64,000 bases of DNA, from positions 1,178,001-1,242,000 of the forward strand of contig JANTUC010000011.1 of NCBI GenBank assembly GCA_026873275.1, in the 5' to 3' direction. The notes below the pieces were generated by a model. It saw only the letters and a list, made by a program, of their open reading frames with translations. It ran no database searches and was not told the origin of the DNA. Shown one piece after another: positions 47,700 through 57,684 of this stretch. The stretch's first letter is position 1; each line of letters begins with the position of its first letter. Source of the stretch: Pseudopithomyces maydicus. Its lineage: Eukaryota; Ascomycota; Dothideomycetes; Pleosporales; Didymosphaeriaceae. The translations under genes were made by a program, and so were the position numbers.

Positions 47700-48215
47700 G
47701 AGGCTGAAAATTCCCCCGCATGATGTGGCTAGGGAGGGATTGGGGGCTGGATCTCCAGGTAGAACCGAGTAGGTTTTTAATATAGATTCATCCAATTCAC
47801 GTGTCTCTTTGCGTTTAAGGTGCGATTGATCCATAGAGACATAAATTCATGCTGAAGATAGCTTGCAAAGAAACTTGAAGACTTCGTATTCGAAGGTAGG
47901 GCTGAGTTTAAAATAGGTCACGCGAAGCGAAAGATCGGGTTTCGCCGTGAATTACAGGGGGCGAGGCTGAGACGCGGGGTCAGGCTGAGCGTCTTCCACT
48001 GTTGTTAGGCGCTGAAAATACAGCGCATATACCTTCCTTTGGCTTCTAACATCTCGAGGCCGACCAGACGGGTCAAGGCTACACCAATGTTAGTATGCTT
48101 GAGTAGCGCTCTGTCATTTCGAACAAGATCAACAATACGCAAACAACCATAAAATTGAGAATAAGTACAGCATCGAAAGCCCGATTGTACTACCAGAGAT
48201 CTATCAGATATAGCG
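47700..48215. other. Intergenic
   Basis: About 515 bp without a gene. Confidence 0.5.
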
Positions 48216-50750
48216 ATGGCAACTTCGTCAGCACCATCCTTGCAGGTCGACCTCCCTGGACTTTCGCAGCTGATATTGAACGTGGGCTCTCAAGGCTTGA
48301 AGCAGCTGGCAATGGCCGGTGTCGACGTCCACTCGATAGGATGCATGCTTATGATTGCAGGGTTTACGCCAGCATCGCAGGAGTTTAGAAAGAAGATAAA
48401 CTCTGCTCGAGAAGCACAACGCTCCGAAAGACTCTGGCTGTACAGAGCGGTCGAAATCGGCGCATCGACTAATTTTCTGGCTGATCAACTACTCAAGACA
48501 AGAGGTGGAGAGAATGTGCTGGCATTAATGGCAGCCACGGTACCAATAATGGATGAGGAGACTTGCACAACGACACTCGTTGCTCTGTTCGAAGGCGCCA
48601 AAGTCTCTCTCGATAGTATCCCAGGATTAAGCCAGCTCCGATCTTTGCGCACCGATCTCGCACCATTGGCAAGGAAAGTTGGATTTGGCGAAAAGGTTCT
48701 CAATCACCACAAGTTCCTATGGGTACTTTGCCACGATCGTCTTCCAGCCACGATGCCGAGAGACGGTCCGTATTCTGCTATTCCACTGGCTGCTGACATA
48801 GCGTCCATAATCCGAATGCTTCACAAAGTTGCATGTACCGACATGCCGTACATTGTCATATATCGGGGCTTTCGAGGCGCGGCCTGGATTACCGCATATG
48901 CTAGCGAGGTTCTTGGACTAAAAGTCTGTGCTGTCCAAAAAGATAAGACACCGATACCCATTACTGGGTCCTATGAGGATGCCAAAATTTTGATCGAACT
49001 TTCGTCTAACGAAAATAAATGCACTCTGTATCTCAATAAGCACCTAGAGGAGCAGTTTGAGCTCTCTCGAGAGGCTATGGATGATCGAAGAGGGTGGAGC
49101 GTTGATTGCACCATTGTAAATTTCTTAGAGTATCGCCACTCAGGTATCGGTGCGTCCGAATCGTTGAACAGACTATCAGCCTTCACAGCCATAGAGACCC
49201 TGAACAAAGTTTCCGCTCTTTCTACTTCGATATCCGCATGGACCAAGAATCGCATGGTCTTTCACAACACCAACATGACAGGCTTCGTGACTTACGCAGA
49301 GTCTGAATTACGCCATACACAGGCGAGGAGCTTGCGTATTCTGCAGCAGCTAGGATTCGTACCAGGATTATTGGACGATTTTATGTTCGTTGAGTCAAAG
49401 GAATGTCCTACTTACATCTGTCGTGGACACTCCAGTGATCCATCCCCGTTAAGTTTCGAAACTGGTGAGGAAGTCTATGATCATGGCCTAAAGAAAAATG
49501 CAAAAAAGAGAGAATTCTCTCAATATGGTCAATATATGGTATCTGGAGCAAATTCTGACATGACTACGACTGATAGACTCCGCTACTATGTTGCTGATCC
49601 GGGGGTTTATGGGATGTCTGACGTACCGTTTGGTTCGGAATCCGGTTTTCAAAACAATTTCATTCAACTACGTTGGAATAAGCAGAAAGAAATAGCCGAG
49701 ACAGTCAGAATAGCTTCTCATTTTGCCTCACATCTGGCTTTCTCGGACTGGGATGTCTCATTGCGGCAGATGTCGGTCAGGTTCCTCCAATTTGGCGAGA
49801 CGCAAAGGCAACGACAAAGCGAAAGTAAATGCTTCGAAGCCCATATTTCCTCAGCTATTCCCCTTTGTGCTGACAGTATTGACTTGTCTACCTTAGAAAA
49901 TAAGCTGTGGAGTGCAGACTGGGTGGCGCTCGACCTTGATGGCATCATCGTACATCGCAATACAGCCCGGCATTATTCGATAAACGAACTGCGTGGCAAG
50001 TTCTTAAGTTTCACTACCGGAAGAATAATTTTTGAAGACGAAATTTGCTCAAAAGTCCGGTCTGACCGTGTCAGTTTAAGCTACCAGAACTCTGCCTCGT
50101 CTGTTTTCGGGCCGAAAATCGCCATGTGCGTTCCAAAGCTCAGTCGTGAACGCCTCTCTGTAAGAACTCTTCTTTCCGCCGTCAAAGACACGCTATTCGT
50201 TCGTTTGGAGGGATTTCTCGGCTCTGAACTTATCCTTGTTGGCGACGCAAGTCGTGTAGGCCAGAAACTTCCCGATACTCTGGTCAGCGTGTCCTGCCCA
50301 CACGGCTATTCAAAGCAAACCGACCACGGCTTGGATAAGCTTGATCGTCCTAGTAATATCCTACAGAGCGACCGCGTAAATATGGTAAACGCATCCAACA
50401 CGCTCTCGCCTGATCTCATTCGCGTTACTGAAGGCCTGGTCTTTGACGCCGGCATATTCGTCCCAACGCCCGGCCGCAAAGAAAAGCTTCATATTTATTA
50501 TCAATCAGTAAACAACCACCCTCTTGGACAATGGCTTGCGTCTCATTGGACATCTCCCAACGATCGTGCGCTCACCATCATCCAGAAAGACTGCTGCTTC
50601 GGGTGTATACTACAGCGTACACGAAGGCTCTACGAAACAATAGAGAACTCTGTATACCCTCTTACTGCAGGAAGATTGGACGTCTGTATAATACCATGTG
50701 GGGTGCAACAGCAGGCACAGCCGCAGCACGCTCTGGGAACGCTACCTTAG
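48216..50750 (+). CDS. Large intronless hypothetical protein (844 aa)
   Basis: One uninterrupted frame from ATG 48216. I recognise no domain, signal peptide or membrane segment. The N-terminal part is mostly helical in character (LSQLILNVGSQGLKQLAMAG, LWLYRAVEIGASTNFLADQL). A central region reads VIYRGFRGAAWITAYASEVL. A mid-C-terminal region has WVALDLDGIIVHRN. The last 80 residues contain a Cys cluster (KDCCFGCILQ, VCIIPCG). Multi-copy ascomycete hypothetical proteins of this size exist, and I think this belongs to such a lineage-specific family. The long open frame without introns is unlike its neighbours. Confidence 0.8.
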   Translation: MATSSAPSLQVDLPGLSQLILNVGSQGLKQLAMAGVDVHSIGCMLMIAGFTPASQEFRKKINSAREAQRSERLWLYRAVEIGASTNFLADQLLKTRGGENVLALMAATVPIMDEETCTTTLVALFEGAKVSLDSIPGLSQLRSLRTDLAPLARKVGFGEKVLNHHKFLWVLCHDRLPATMPRDGPYSAIPLAADIASIIRMLHKVACTDMPYIVIYRGFRGAAWITAYASEVLGLKVCAVQKDKTPIPITGSYEDAKILIELSSNENKCTLYLNKHLEEQFELSREAMDDRRGWSVDCTIVNFLEYRHSGIGASESLNRLSAFTAIETLNKVSALSTSISAWTKNRMVFHNTNMTGFVTYAESELRHTQARSLRILQQLGFVPGLLDDFMFVESKECPTYICRGHSSDPSPLSFETGEEVYDHGLKKNAKKREFSQYGQYMVSGANSDMTTTDRLRYYVADPGVYGMSDVPFGSESGFQNNFIQLRWNKQKEIAETVRIASHFASHLAFSDWDVSLRQMSVRFLQFGETQRQRQSESKCFEAHISSAIPLCADSIDLSTLENKLWSADWVALDLDGIIVHRNTARHYSINELRGKFLSFTTGRIIFEDEICSKVRSDRVSLSYQNSASSVFGPKIAMCVPKLSRERLSVRTLLSAVKDTLFVRLEGFLGSELILVGDASRVGQKLPDTLVSVSCPHGYSKQTDHGLDKLDRPSNILQSDRVNMVNASNTLSPDLIRVTEGLVFDAGIFVPTPGRKEKLHIYYQSVNNHPLGQWLASHWTSPNDRALTIIQKDCCFGCILQRTRRLYETIENSVYPLTAGRLDVCIIPCGVQQQAQPQHALGTLP

Positions 50751-51476
50751 GGCATCAGCATCGGTAGCGAGTTCACCTTTGTCACATCCACCACGCGGCG
50801 TACAGTCTGTGCGTTCATCGGAGAATCTTTTGAGGCCATCTGGGCGGAGTGAGGCCTCTCATCGGCGTGCCGTGTCGTCTGATTCTGCACACGACACACG
50901 GAGAGAGAAATCGATCAGGAGAAAAGCACCACCTGGGCCCAAGAATTCTGATGAAGATTCCTTGTCTACCAGGAAATGAGAATTTGGTTTTCGCCTCGAT
51001 TGTTGATTCTTGTATTTCTTGTAATTACCGTCTCCATTTCTGGAATTTAGTGCCGTCACGCAAATTCTGCATTCTAAACATAGTGTAGAGAATACACAAA
51101 CTCCAGTGGCGTGCCTACATATTTGTATTTGCTAGCGATGTGGGATTCGTCTCGTTTAATGCGATCTTATAATCCTGCTACTTGAATCCTGCGCACGACT
51201 AGACTAGAGAAGTTGTGTAATCTTGGTCTTCCAATGCTTAACCTAAAGAGGTATGTTACGTGCAGCTCATAGCTGGACTGTAAGAAAATGCGACAAGCTA
51301 CATGCAGTAGGGTGACTGGGGGTTCACATCCCTGTCGCTTGAAAGTGCATTAATAAGCTCACGTAGTCTTGTGAGTCGGGTGTATCCAGGTCAGCCGCGA
51401 CGAACTGATAAAATTTCAACTATTTAGTCGCTGACTCCTTCTCATATATCCCTCCTCATACTTTTTAAGGTAAATA
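50751..51476. other. Intergenic
   Basis: About 730 bp. The reading frame after the 844-aa ORF does not continue convincingly. 51289-51338 has a GCGACA/TGTCGC pairing too close together for a tRNA. Confidence 0.5.
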
Positions 51477-53303
51477 ATGGGTTCGAATCTATCGTCCCTT
51501 GGGGGGACCGCAGCATTAATTCTGGTTATCTTATATATACTACACCGCGCTGCGCTTCCCAAACTGCTCAAGGGCATCCCTTATAACGAAGATGCCGCAG
51601 GGCGGCTGTTCGGCGATGTTCCCGAGATGATGAGCTATGTAATGAAAACAAAACGAATTTTTGTACGTACCATTCTCTTGTAAATTGTTATTCCCATTAT
51701 AATCTACCCACTAACAACAAGCCAATTCCAACAGTGCTGGCTCACGTCTCTCACGACGAGACACAATAGTCCCATCACCCAAGTATTCATAAAACCAATG
51801 GCCTTACCGTGGGTAGTCCTCACGGACCCTTTCGAAACTCAGGACATATTGCTACGCCGAACCAAAGAATTCGACCGATCAGGCTTCTTCGGCGACCTAA
51901 TCAACGGAATCCTCCCAGAGCAACACATCCAGTTCCTCTCGACGGACGAAAGATTCAAGCGTAACCGCAACCTCATAAACCATCTCATGGCCCCGACTTT
52001 CATCTCCCAAGTGTCCGCCCCAGAAGTATACCTATCCACCCTCTCGCTGATCGAACTCTGGAAATTAAAATGCGACTTCGCGCAAGGCCGCCCCTTCTTC
52101 GCACACAACGACATCACCGCCCTCGCTCTTGACAGCATCTTCGCGAGCACATTCGGGCTTCCTTCCCGTGAAAGCAACATGCACCACCGCCACCAAATGA
52201 TGCAGCAATACGGCTTCGACAACTACAGCCGGCTCGCGTTCGAAAGGCCTGACTCGGAGAAAAACGAGATCATGGGATTTCCTGAGACTCCAGAGGTCCC
52301 CGAGATCTTCTCTGCCGTCCTCACGCTCGCGAACTCGGTCACGGATACCCAGCTTTCTCCCGCGCCCCGCCTGACGTCTTGGGTGATTCGCAAGTTTCCG
52401 TACATGCGCAAGGCGACGGCGATCAAGGACGCGTATATACGCCGTAAGACTGACGAATGCATTGCGCTTATTGAAAAGGGGGATAGAGATAGTGCACAGC
52501 CGCGGAGTGCGCTGCACAGCGTGCTACTGCGGGAGCGCGACGTTGCCGCGAAGGAGGGACGCGCCCCTGAGTATCGGAGGCGGGGCATAGCAGATGAGTT
52601 TTTTGGATTCATGACGGCGGGATTTGATACGAGTGCTACGACTTTGGCGTGGGGGGTGAAGAATATGGCGGATAATCAGCGGGTGCAAGGGAAGCTGAGG
52701 AAGGAACTACGTGCGGCGCTGCCTGATGCTTTGAAGGAGGAAAGATGCCCCACGTACTCGGAGCTACTTTCTATTCATGTTCCGTATCTGGATGCTGTGG
52801 TTGAGGAGGTGCTGCGGCATGCTAATACCATTGCATTCGTGGTGCGGCGGGCGCAGGTCGACACGACCGTGCTGGGACGGCATATACCAAAGGGCACTGA
52901 TGTGTTTCTCATGGCTAATGGTCCAGGGTATCTAGAGCCTAACATACCAGTTTCTGACGCAGAGCGTAGTGCTGGTGCACGGGAGGGCAAAACACTCACA
53001 GGGAAATGGGAAGATGCAGACACGGGTGCGTTTCGTCCAGAACGCTGGCTAAAAACAGATGGAAATACAGGCGAGGTAACGTTTGATTCGAAGGCGGGTC
53101 CCACGCTACCATTTGGGTTGGGTCCGAGAGCATGTTTTGGGAAAAGACTGGCACTTCAAGAGTTGAAGCTGCAGTTTGCTCTCCTAGTATGGCACTTTGA
53201 ATTGAGTGAGTGTCCCGAGAGTTTGAGTGGATACGATGCGGTCCAGAAATTTGCGAGGGAGCCGACCAGCTGTTATGTACGTTTATCGAAGGTTTTTTCA
53301 TAG
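51477..53303 (+). CDS. Cytochrome P450 monooxygenase
   Basis: Exons 51477-51662 and 51735-53303 (phase 0) give 584 aa. The N-terminal membrane anchor is GTAALILVILYILHRAALP. The I-helix oxygen-binding motif AGFDTSAT and the ExxR motif EEVLRHA (about residue 418) are present, as are FRPERWL (about 495) and the heme-binding loop FGLGPRACFGKRLA with the axial Cys near 528. It is therefore a complete, probably active microsomal class II P450. The insertion VSDAERSAGAREGKTLTGKW before PERW is longer than usual. The CYP family cannot be assigned by eye. No polyketide synthase, NRPS or terpene synthase lies nearby in the window. Confidence 0.93.
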
Positions 53304-53675
53304 GTTGATAGCCGCCAACAGCGTTGAAAGTGCCCGGGTAACGGCGCTGGTTAGCTAGTAATGATTCCAGGGTAAGTGTACCGCTATTCATACTAAGGAT
53401 CGCTGCCTGCTCAACATCTTGGCATTTGAGTATTCATAGACATCATAAAGAGTTGAATTCATTCGTTCAATTTTTTGAACTGAACATACCGATATCACTT
53501 AACTTTCACATTCACTTCATGGCAACCCACGGTTCAATAAGAACTCAACAACCTCGCAACCCAAGTCACATAATAAGATAATCACTTCTGCGCAATGTCA
53601 AGGCCAAACACTCATTCACAAACACCTCTGCCTCACAGAACAAATTCAACACAAAAGTTCTGCTGAAAACAAGTT
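53304..53675. other. Intergenic
   Basis: About 370 bp without a gene. A/C-rich just before 53676. Confidence 0.5.
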
Positions 53676-54692
53676 ATGCTTTTCCTCTACCTGCCTGCCT
53701 TTGTCGTCGGCCTCTTCATCTGGCTTTGCTACAGGGTCTTTTACAAAGCAACCATGTTCTCTAAACACAGCTTTGCACACCAAGGTGTCTCCCCACAAGC
53801 TTGCAAGATAGACACTCGTCCCCGCAGCAGCAGCAGCGACAGCAGCAACAGCAGCGACAGCAGCGACGGCGGCGGCAGCAATGACAAAGATAGTAGCAAC
53901 AGTAAGGCCAAAGCCCTCAACCCAAAACCCGAACCCACAAACCTACTTCCAACCTCTAACCCCACCCAAAGATCCCCCTCAACCAGACCTACCATTCCCC
54001 TCCACCGCCATCAGCGCAGAAATCCCACTCATAGTCTCCGACCTCCCCGCCAACAAAGTCATCGCCTGCGACTTCGCCTACCAGCCCGCACGCCGCTTCT
54101 CGCACCCCCTCGAACCCCCACCATCACCGATCAGGCAGAGGAAGCCCCCCAGGGCGGAGAAAAGCTACCGCACGACCCTCACATCGATGACCTCCACGGC
54201 CAGAAAACGACGTCCAGACCCTGGAGTCCAAGAGCCCCTCCTTCCCACCAGCATGCGAGGAGACCGCCGCATGCACGACGTACAAGTGCACCCATGGTTC
54301 CTTCCTCGCTGCACGAGAGGGCGTTCGTCGTCGCGAAAGGGAAGCCGGGTTTGAGAGAGAGGGCCGGAGCGAGGTCTAGGATACCTGTCCCGCCTCAAGT
54401 TGCGAGGAGAGTGAGGGGACAGCGTGAGGGTACAACGATGGCATCTTCGTCGCTGGGTGCAGGGGTGGTGGTTGTTCCTGGTGCGAAGACTACGTCTGGG
54501 AAGAAGGAAGGTGGGAAAGGGCTGTGGAAGGGGATTGTGGGGTGGTGCAAGGGGAAGGAGCGTATTGAGATGGACGGATGCGAGGAATTGGATGAGAGGA
54601 AGACAGGGGGTATGAGAGGTGGGGATGCGGGCGAGGAAGGAGGCAGGCGGAGGAGAGACAGGTTTGCGGATTTCGTGAGACGGATGTATTGA
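53676..54692 (+). CDS. Doubtful membrane-anchored hypothetical protein, possible frame breaks
   Basis: An open frame of 338 codons starts with a clear membrane segment (MLFLYLPAFVVGLFIWLCYR), then a Ser/Asp/Gly low-complexity stretch encoded by CAG-type triplets. In the middle (about 53975-54130) this frame becomes Arg/Pro/His-rich, whereas the +1 frame reads a more natural stretch (ISAEIPLIVSDLPANKVIAC). Later the first frame again looks natural (ERAFVVAKGKPGLRERAGAR to the end, DRFADFVRRMY). C runs lie near both switch points. Either the middle of the first frame is real but odd, or two single-base errors compensate. No family recognised. Confidence 0.4.
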   Translation: MLFLYLPAFVVGLFIWLCYRVFYKATMFSKHSFAHQGVSPQACKIDTRPRSSSSDSSNSSDSSDGGGSNDKDSSNSKAKALNPKPEPTNLLPTSNPTQRSPSTRPTIPLHRHQRRNPTHSLRPPRQQSHRLRLRLPARTPLLAPPRTPTITDQAEEAPQGGEKLPHDPHIDDLHGQKTTSRPWSPRAPPSHQHARRPPHARRTSAPMVPSSLHERAFVVAKGKPGLRERAGARSRIPVPPQVARRVRGQREGTTMASSSLGAGVVVVPGAKTTSGKKEGGKGLWKGIVGWCKGKERIEMDGCEELDERKTGGMRGGDAGEEGGRRRRDRFADFVRRMY

Positions 54693-56201
54693 CGTGGCTG
54701 CTGGGGTGCGAGTCGGTGTTGGGAGGGCTTGATTTTGGCGGTTTGGCTGTATGGGATTGGGCAGGGGTGGGCTTGGTGCATGAAAGGATCGAGCAGGTGA
54801 TTCTGTCTTGTCAATTTTTTTTTCTTGTGGTTTCTTGTCTTTTCTTGTGGTAGTTGGTGGGAAAGAGTAGGCGTAAGCGACTCGAGCAGATGGCTTGCTG
54901 TGTGGTTATACCGTATCCTGGTTGGCTGTTTGGTGGTATCCCTGCTGTTAAAAATACCAGGAAAAAGAATATGGGGACCCATGTCTGCAGGAACAACAAC
55001 CACAACAACACGTATGTACACAGACAGCAGCACAGGAAGTAGGGCGAGAGCGAACTTATCATAAGTGAAGATGCTATCATACCACCCATGTCGTCCCTCT
55101 GCAGAGTCCAGGCCTCGAACACCTCAACACCTCAACACCTGTCCACCCCTCCCCAACCTCACCGATGCCACGCCCCTACCTGCATTTGCGAGGCGTCTCG
55201 AAACTTCTGAGCTCCCCAATGTAGCACGCGATTATCGCCACGACCGCCGTCCCCCGTATCCTCGCTCTCGGCACATTTCTCGGCGCTTGGGCGGGCGGAC
55301 CCTACGTCACAGGCTCCGCTCCTCGCCCGCCCAGCGCCTCCGCTCCTCCTCCTCGGGCAGCAGCCTAACCTAGCCCGGCCCAGACACGCAGCATGCCTGT
55401 TCACGACGAGGCACACAGCAATGTCAGCAGCGTCCTTGATGGAGACTCGAATGCACATGGACATGCACGGTATGTATGACTCCCCGCTGCGCTGGCCATC
55501 CCCGTGCGGCGTCTCGGAGAAGTCGTGGCTCCGTGGCGCACCCCGCCGCATGGCAATCGCAAAGGCCATATCTAAACGCCGCCCGCATCTCGCTCAGCGC
55601 TCAGCCCGTCCAGACCAGCGTCCATGGCCAAGGCAGCCGCTGGGTCGGGGCCCGATTCGATGGCTTGGCCACCGTGTTCTCAAGGCGCTAGCGTTATCGC
55701 CGCGCGAAGGTCCGGGCCAACGGCGGGGCGTCGGACGGCCAGCCCGGAACAGGCGGGTCGACGGTGCGACCTTATTCGCGGCAGCGCGCATGCTGAGTTA
55801 TCGTTTTACAGGGAGCCCAGCGAGGCGTGCTTGGGGGCAGGGGCTTCCATTGGGTAAGGGGGGGGGGTTAGGGTTTAGGAGTTTGGGAGGTGGAGCGAGG
55901 GTGGGGACTGGGTGAGACGATATCCCCGCAGAGAGAACGCCGTGCGAGCAGTATATAGGTATGGGTTGTGCCCGTCGTAAGAGGGCATTCACGATAGCCG
56001 TCTCCACTGTTTACCATATACACGTACAGACATATCCACATACGGTACTTCACGCAGCTTGAAGAGGAACATTCACCATCGTATATACACACACACATAT
56101 ACATACACACAAAGAGCTTCACCACCCCACCACCACAGCCTCTTAAACAACCACCACCTCCAAACAAAACCTCTCAATCATCCACCAAACCCACCAACAA
56201 A
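54693..56201. other. Intergenic, GC-rich part
   Basis: About 1.5 kb. A 164-codon frame at 55421-55915 is Arg/Pro/Gly-rich without a domain, so I do not call it. A GGGGGGGGGGTTAGGGTTTAG segment at about 55860-55880 is telomere-like. 56080-56120 is a CACA/TATA run. Confidence 0.45.
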
Positions 56202-56540
56202 ATGTCTTCTCCCTCCTACGTCTACATCCCCAACCTCATTGGCGGCCAAATGCTCCGCATCCCCGTCCTGGACCTCGACCTCGACATCACCACCGAGCAG
56301 CCCGACCTCACCCTCGACCTGTCCAACACATCCACATCCACATCCACCTCCTCCTTCTCCAAGCGGGACGCTTCCCCGCGCCCAGCATCTCCTCCGCGGC
56401 CTCCGACAGCGTCGAGGAGACCGAGTGAAGCGGCTGCCCCTCTTTTAATCATCGCTACGGAGCATGAGAACGCGAGATCGAAAAAGCTGCACGATGCCGG
56501 AAGGGGAGATCCGAGGGATCTACGGCGCTTACGAGTATAA
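56202..56540 (+). CDS. Small hypothetical protein (112 aa)
   Basis: A single exon with a good start context (CAAAATGTC) after a C/A-rich leader. It begins SSPSYVYIPNLIGGQMLRIP, then an acidic Leu/Asp run (LDLDLDITTEQPDLTLDLS) and a Ser/Thr/Pro-rich middle. The C-terminus is Arg-rich and may be read-through into a spurious frame. No domain is seen. Codon use in the first 60 residues (C-ending codons) looks like the genuine genes nearby. Confidence 0.45.
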   Translation: MSSPSYVYIPNLIGGQMLRIPVLDLDLDITTEQPDLTLDLSNTSTSTSTSSFSKRDASPRPASPPRPPTASRRPSEAAAPLLIIATEHENARSKKLHDAGRGDPRDLRRLRV

Positions 56541-57684
56541 GCGACGCGGCAGACATCATGGTGGGGAGTTTTCACAAAGCGTCAAGCTGTTACATCACGG
56601 ATGTAGGCACTTGATTACGGGGACATGCATGCACGCATGCACGCACGCGAGCACGCCATCCATCCATCCATCCGCCAGGGGTGTTCAGGGGAGGAGAGCA
56701 AAAAAATGTACCAACCTATGGAAAGGCGGGGGTGGTGTGGAGTGGAGTGGAGTGGAGTCAGGGCGACTGTGGGGTGCGCCGGGCGCTGGAATACGCACCG
56801 CACCCTCGACCGTCAGCCCAGCCCAGCTCAGCTCAGCTCAGCAGAGATTTCCACCGAGTCTGGCTGTCTGCAGGAAATGATGGCCCCTCGGACGGGAGGG
56901 TACTGTATTTGCATGTGCGGGGCGAGCTTTATCTTTTTTACTATCCCTTCCTTGCATATCAAGGGAGATGATGTTTTTTTGTGATACCACTAGTATAGTT
57001 TAATATCAATTGTGTCGATTATTACTCCTTGCTCTGGGCATCTGATGGTGATCATGTACGGTGATGTTTGGCTCGACTTGGCTTTCGACATGGGTGTGTG
57101 AAGATTTTTTTGTTTGATTTTTTTTCTTGCTCGGTGCTGCACATACTTCCTCGATTTGGTGGTTATGATGATGGTGATCTGCGCCTTGCAGCGTGCGGTG
57201 TGTGTGTCGGTGAAGGGGGATGCTTTGGGGGGATTTGCGCTAGAGGGTTGGCTTGGTGGAGTAGTGGAGGTGCAACGCGCGGCTTGCTGTTTTGCACGTG
57301 TCGGACTAGAACGGGGGTGCGTGGACGGTGAATGTCTATAATTGCATACCTTCTACTTTGTGATACGGTTTCATTAATCGTATCAAAGGTACCAATGTTG
57401 TAGATGCGTGATTTTTTTATCGTGATGCGTTGCTTTGGATTGAGTTTGTGGAATACACGCCGGGAATAAGACGTGTGGGACGGATTGGCTACACAGGAGT
57501 TCAAGCTTCAAGCCAAGGTGTCAGATTGAGATAGGTTACCAGATCTATGTGAACGCGCGGGGCATGTACTACGAGGCAGCCGCGTTTCCTCTAGACGACA
57601 TCGTCCCAAGTTTGGAAAGCACCTAGCTGCGAAAGAAAGGGGCCTACACACCAAGGCATCTCCGCTCGCCCAGCATTTCCTCCC
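56541..57684. other. Intergenic with microsatellites
   Basis: About 1.1 kb. Short tandem runs: GCATGCAC/GCAC (56625-56650), CCAT (56658-56673), GTGGA (56738-56759) and AGCTC (56824-56840). No gene is supported. Confidence 0.55.

Noticed and set aside
51289..51338. tRNA-like fold (GCGACA...TGTCGC with GGTTCACATCC)
   Set aside because: Only about 50 nt between the stem arms, and the conserved A58 of the T-loop is missing.
55421..55915. 164-codon Arg/Gly/Pro-rich ORF
   Set aside because: Composition follows the local GC content; no start context or domain.
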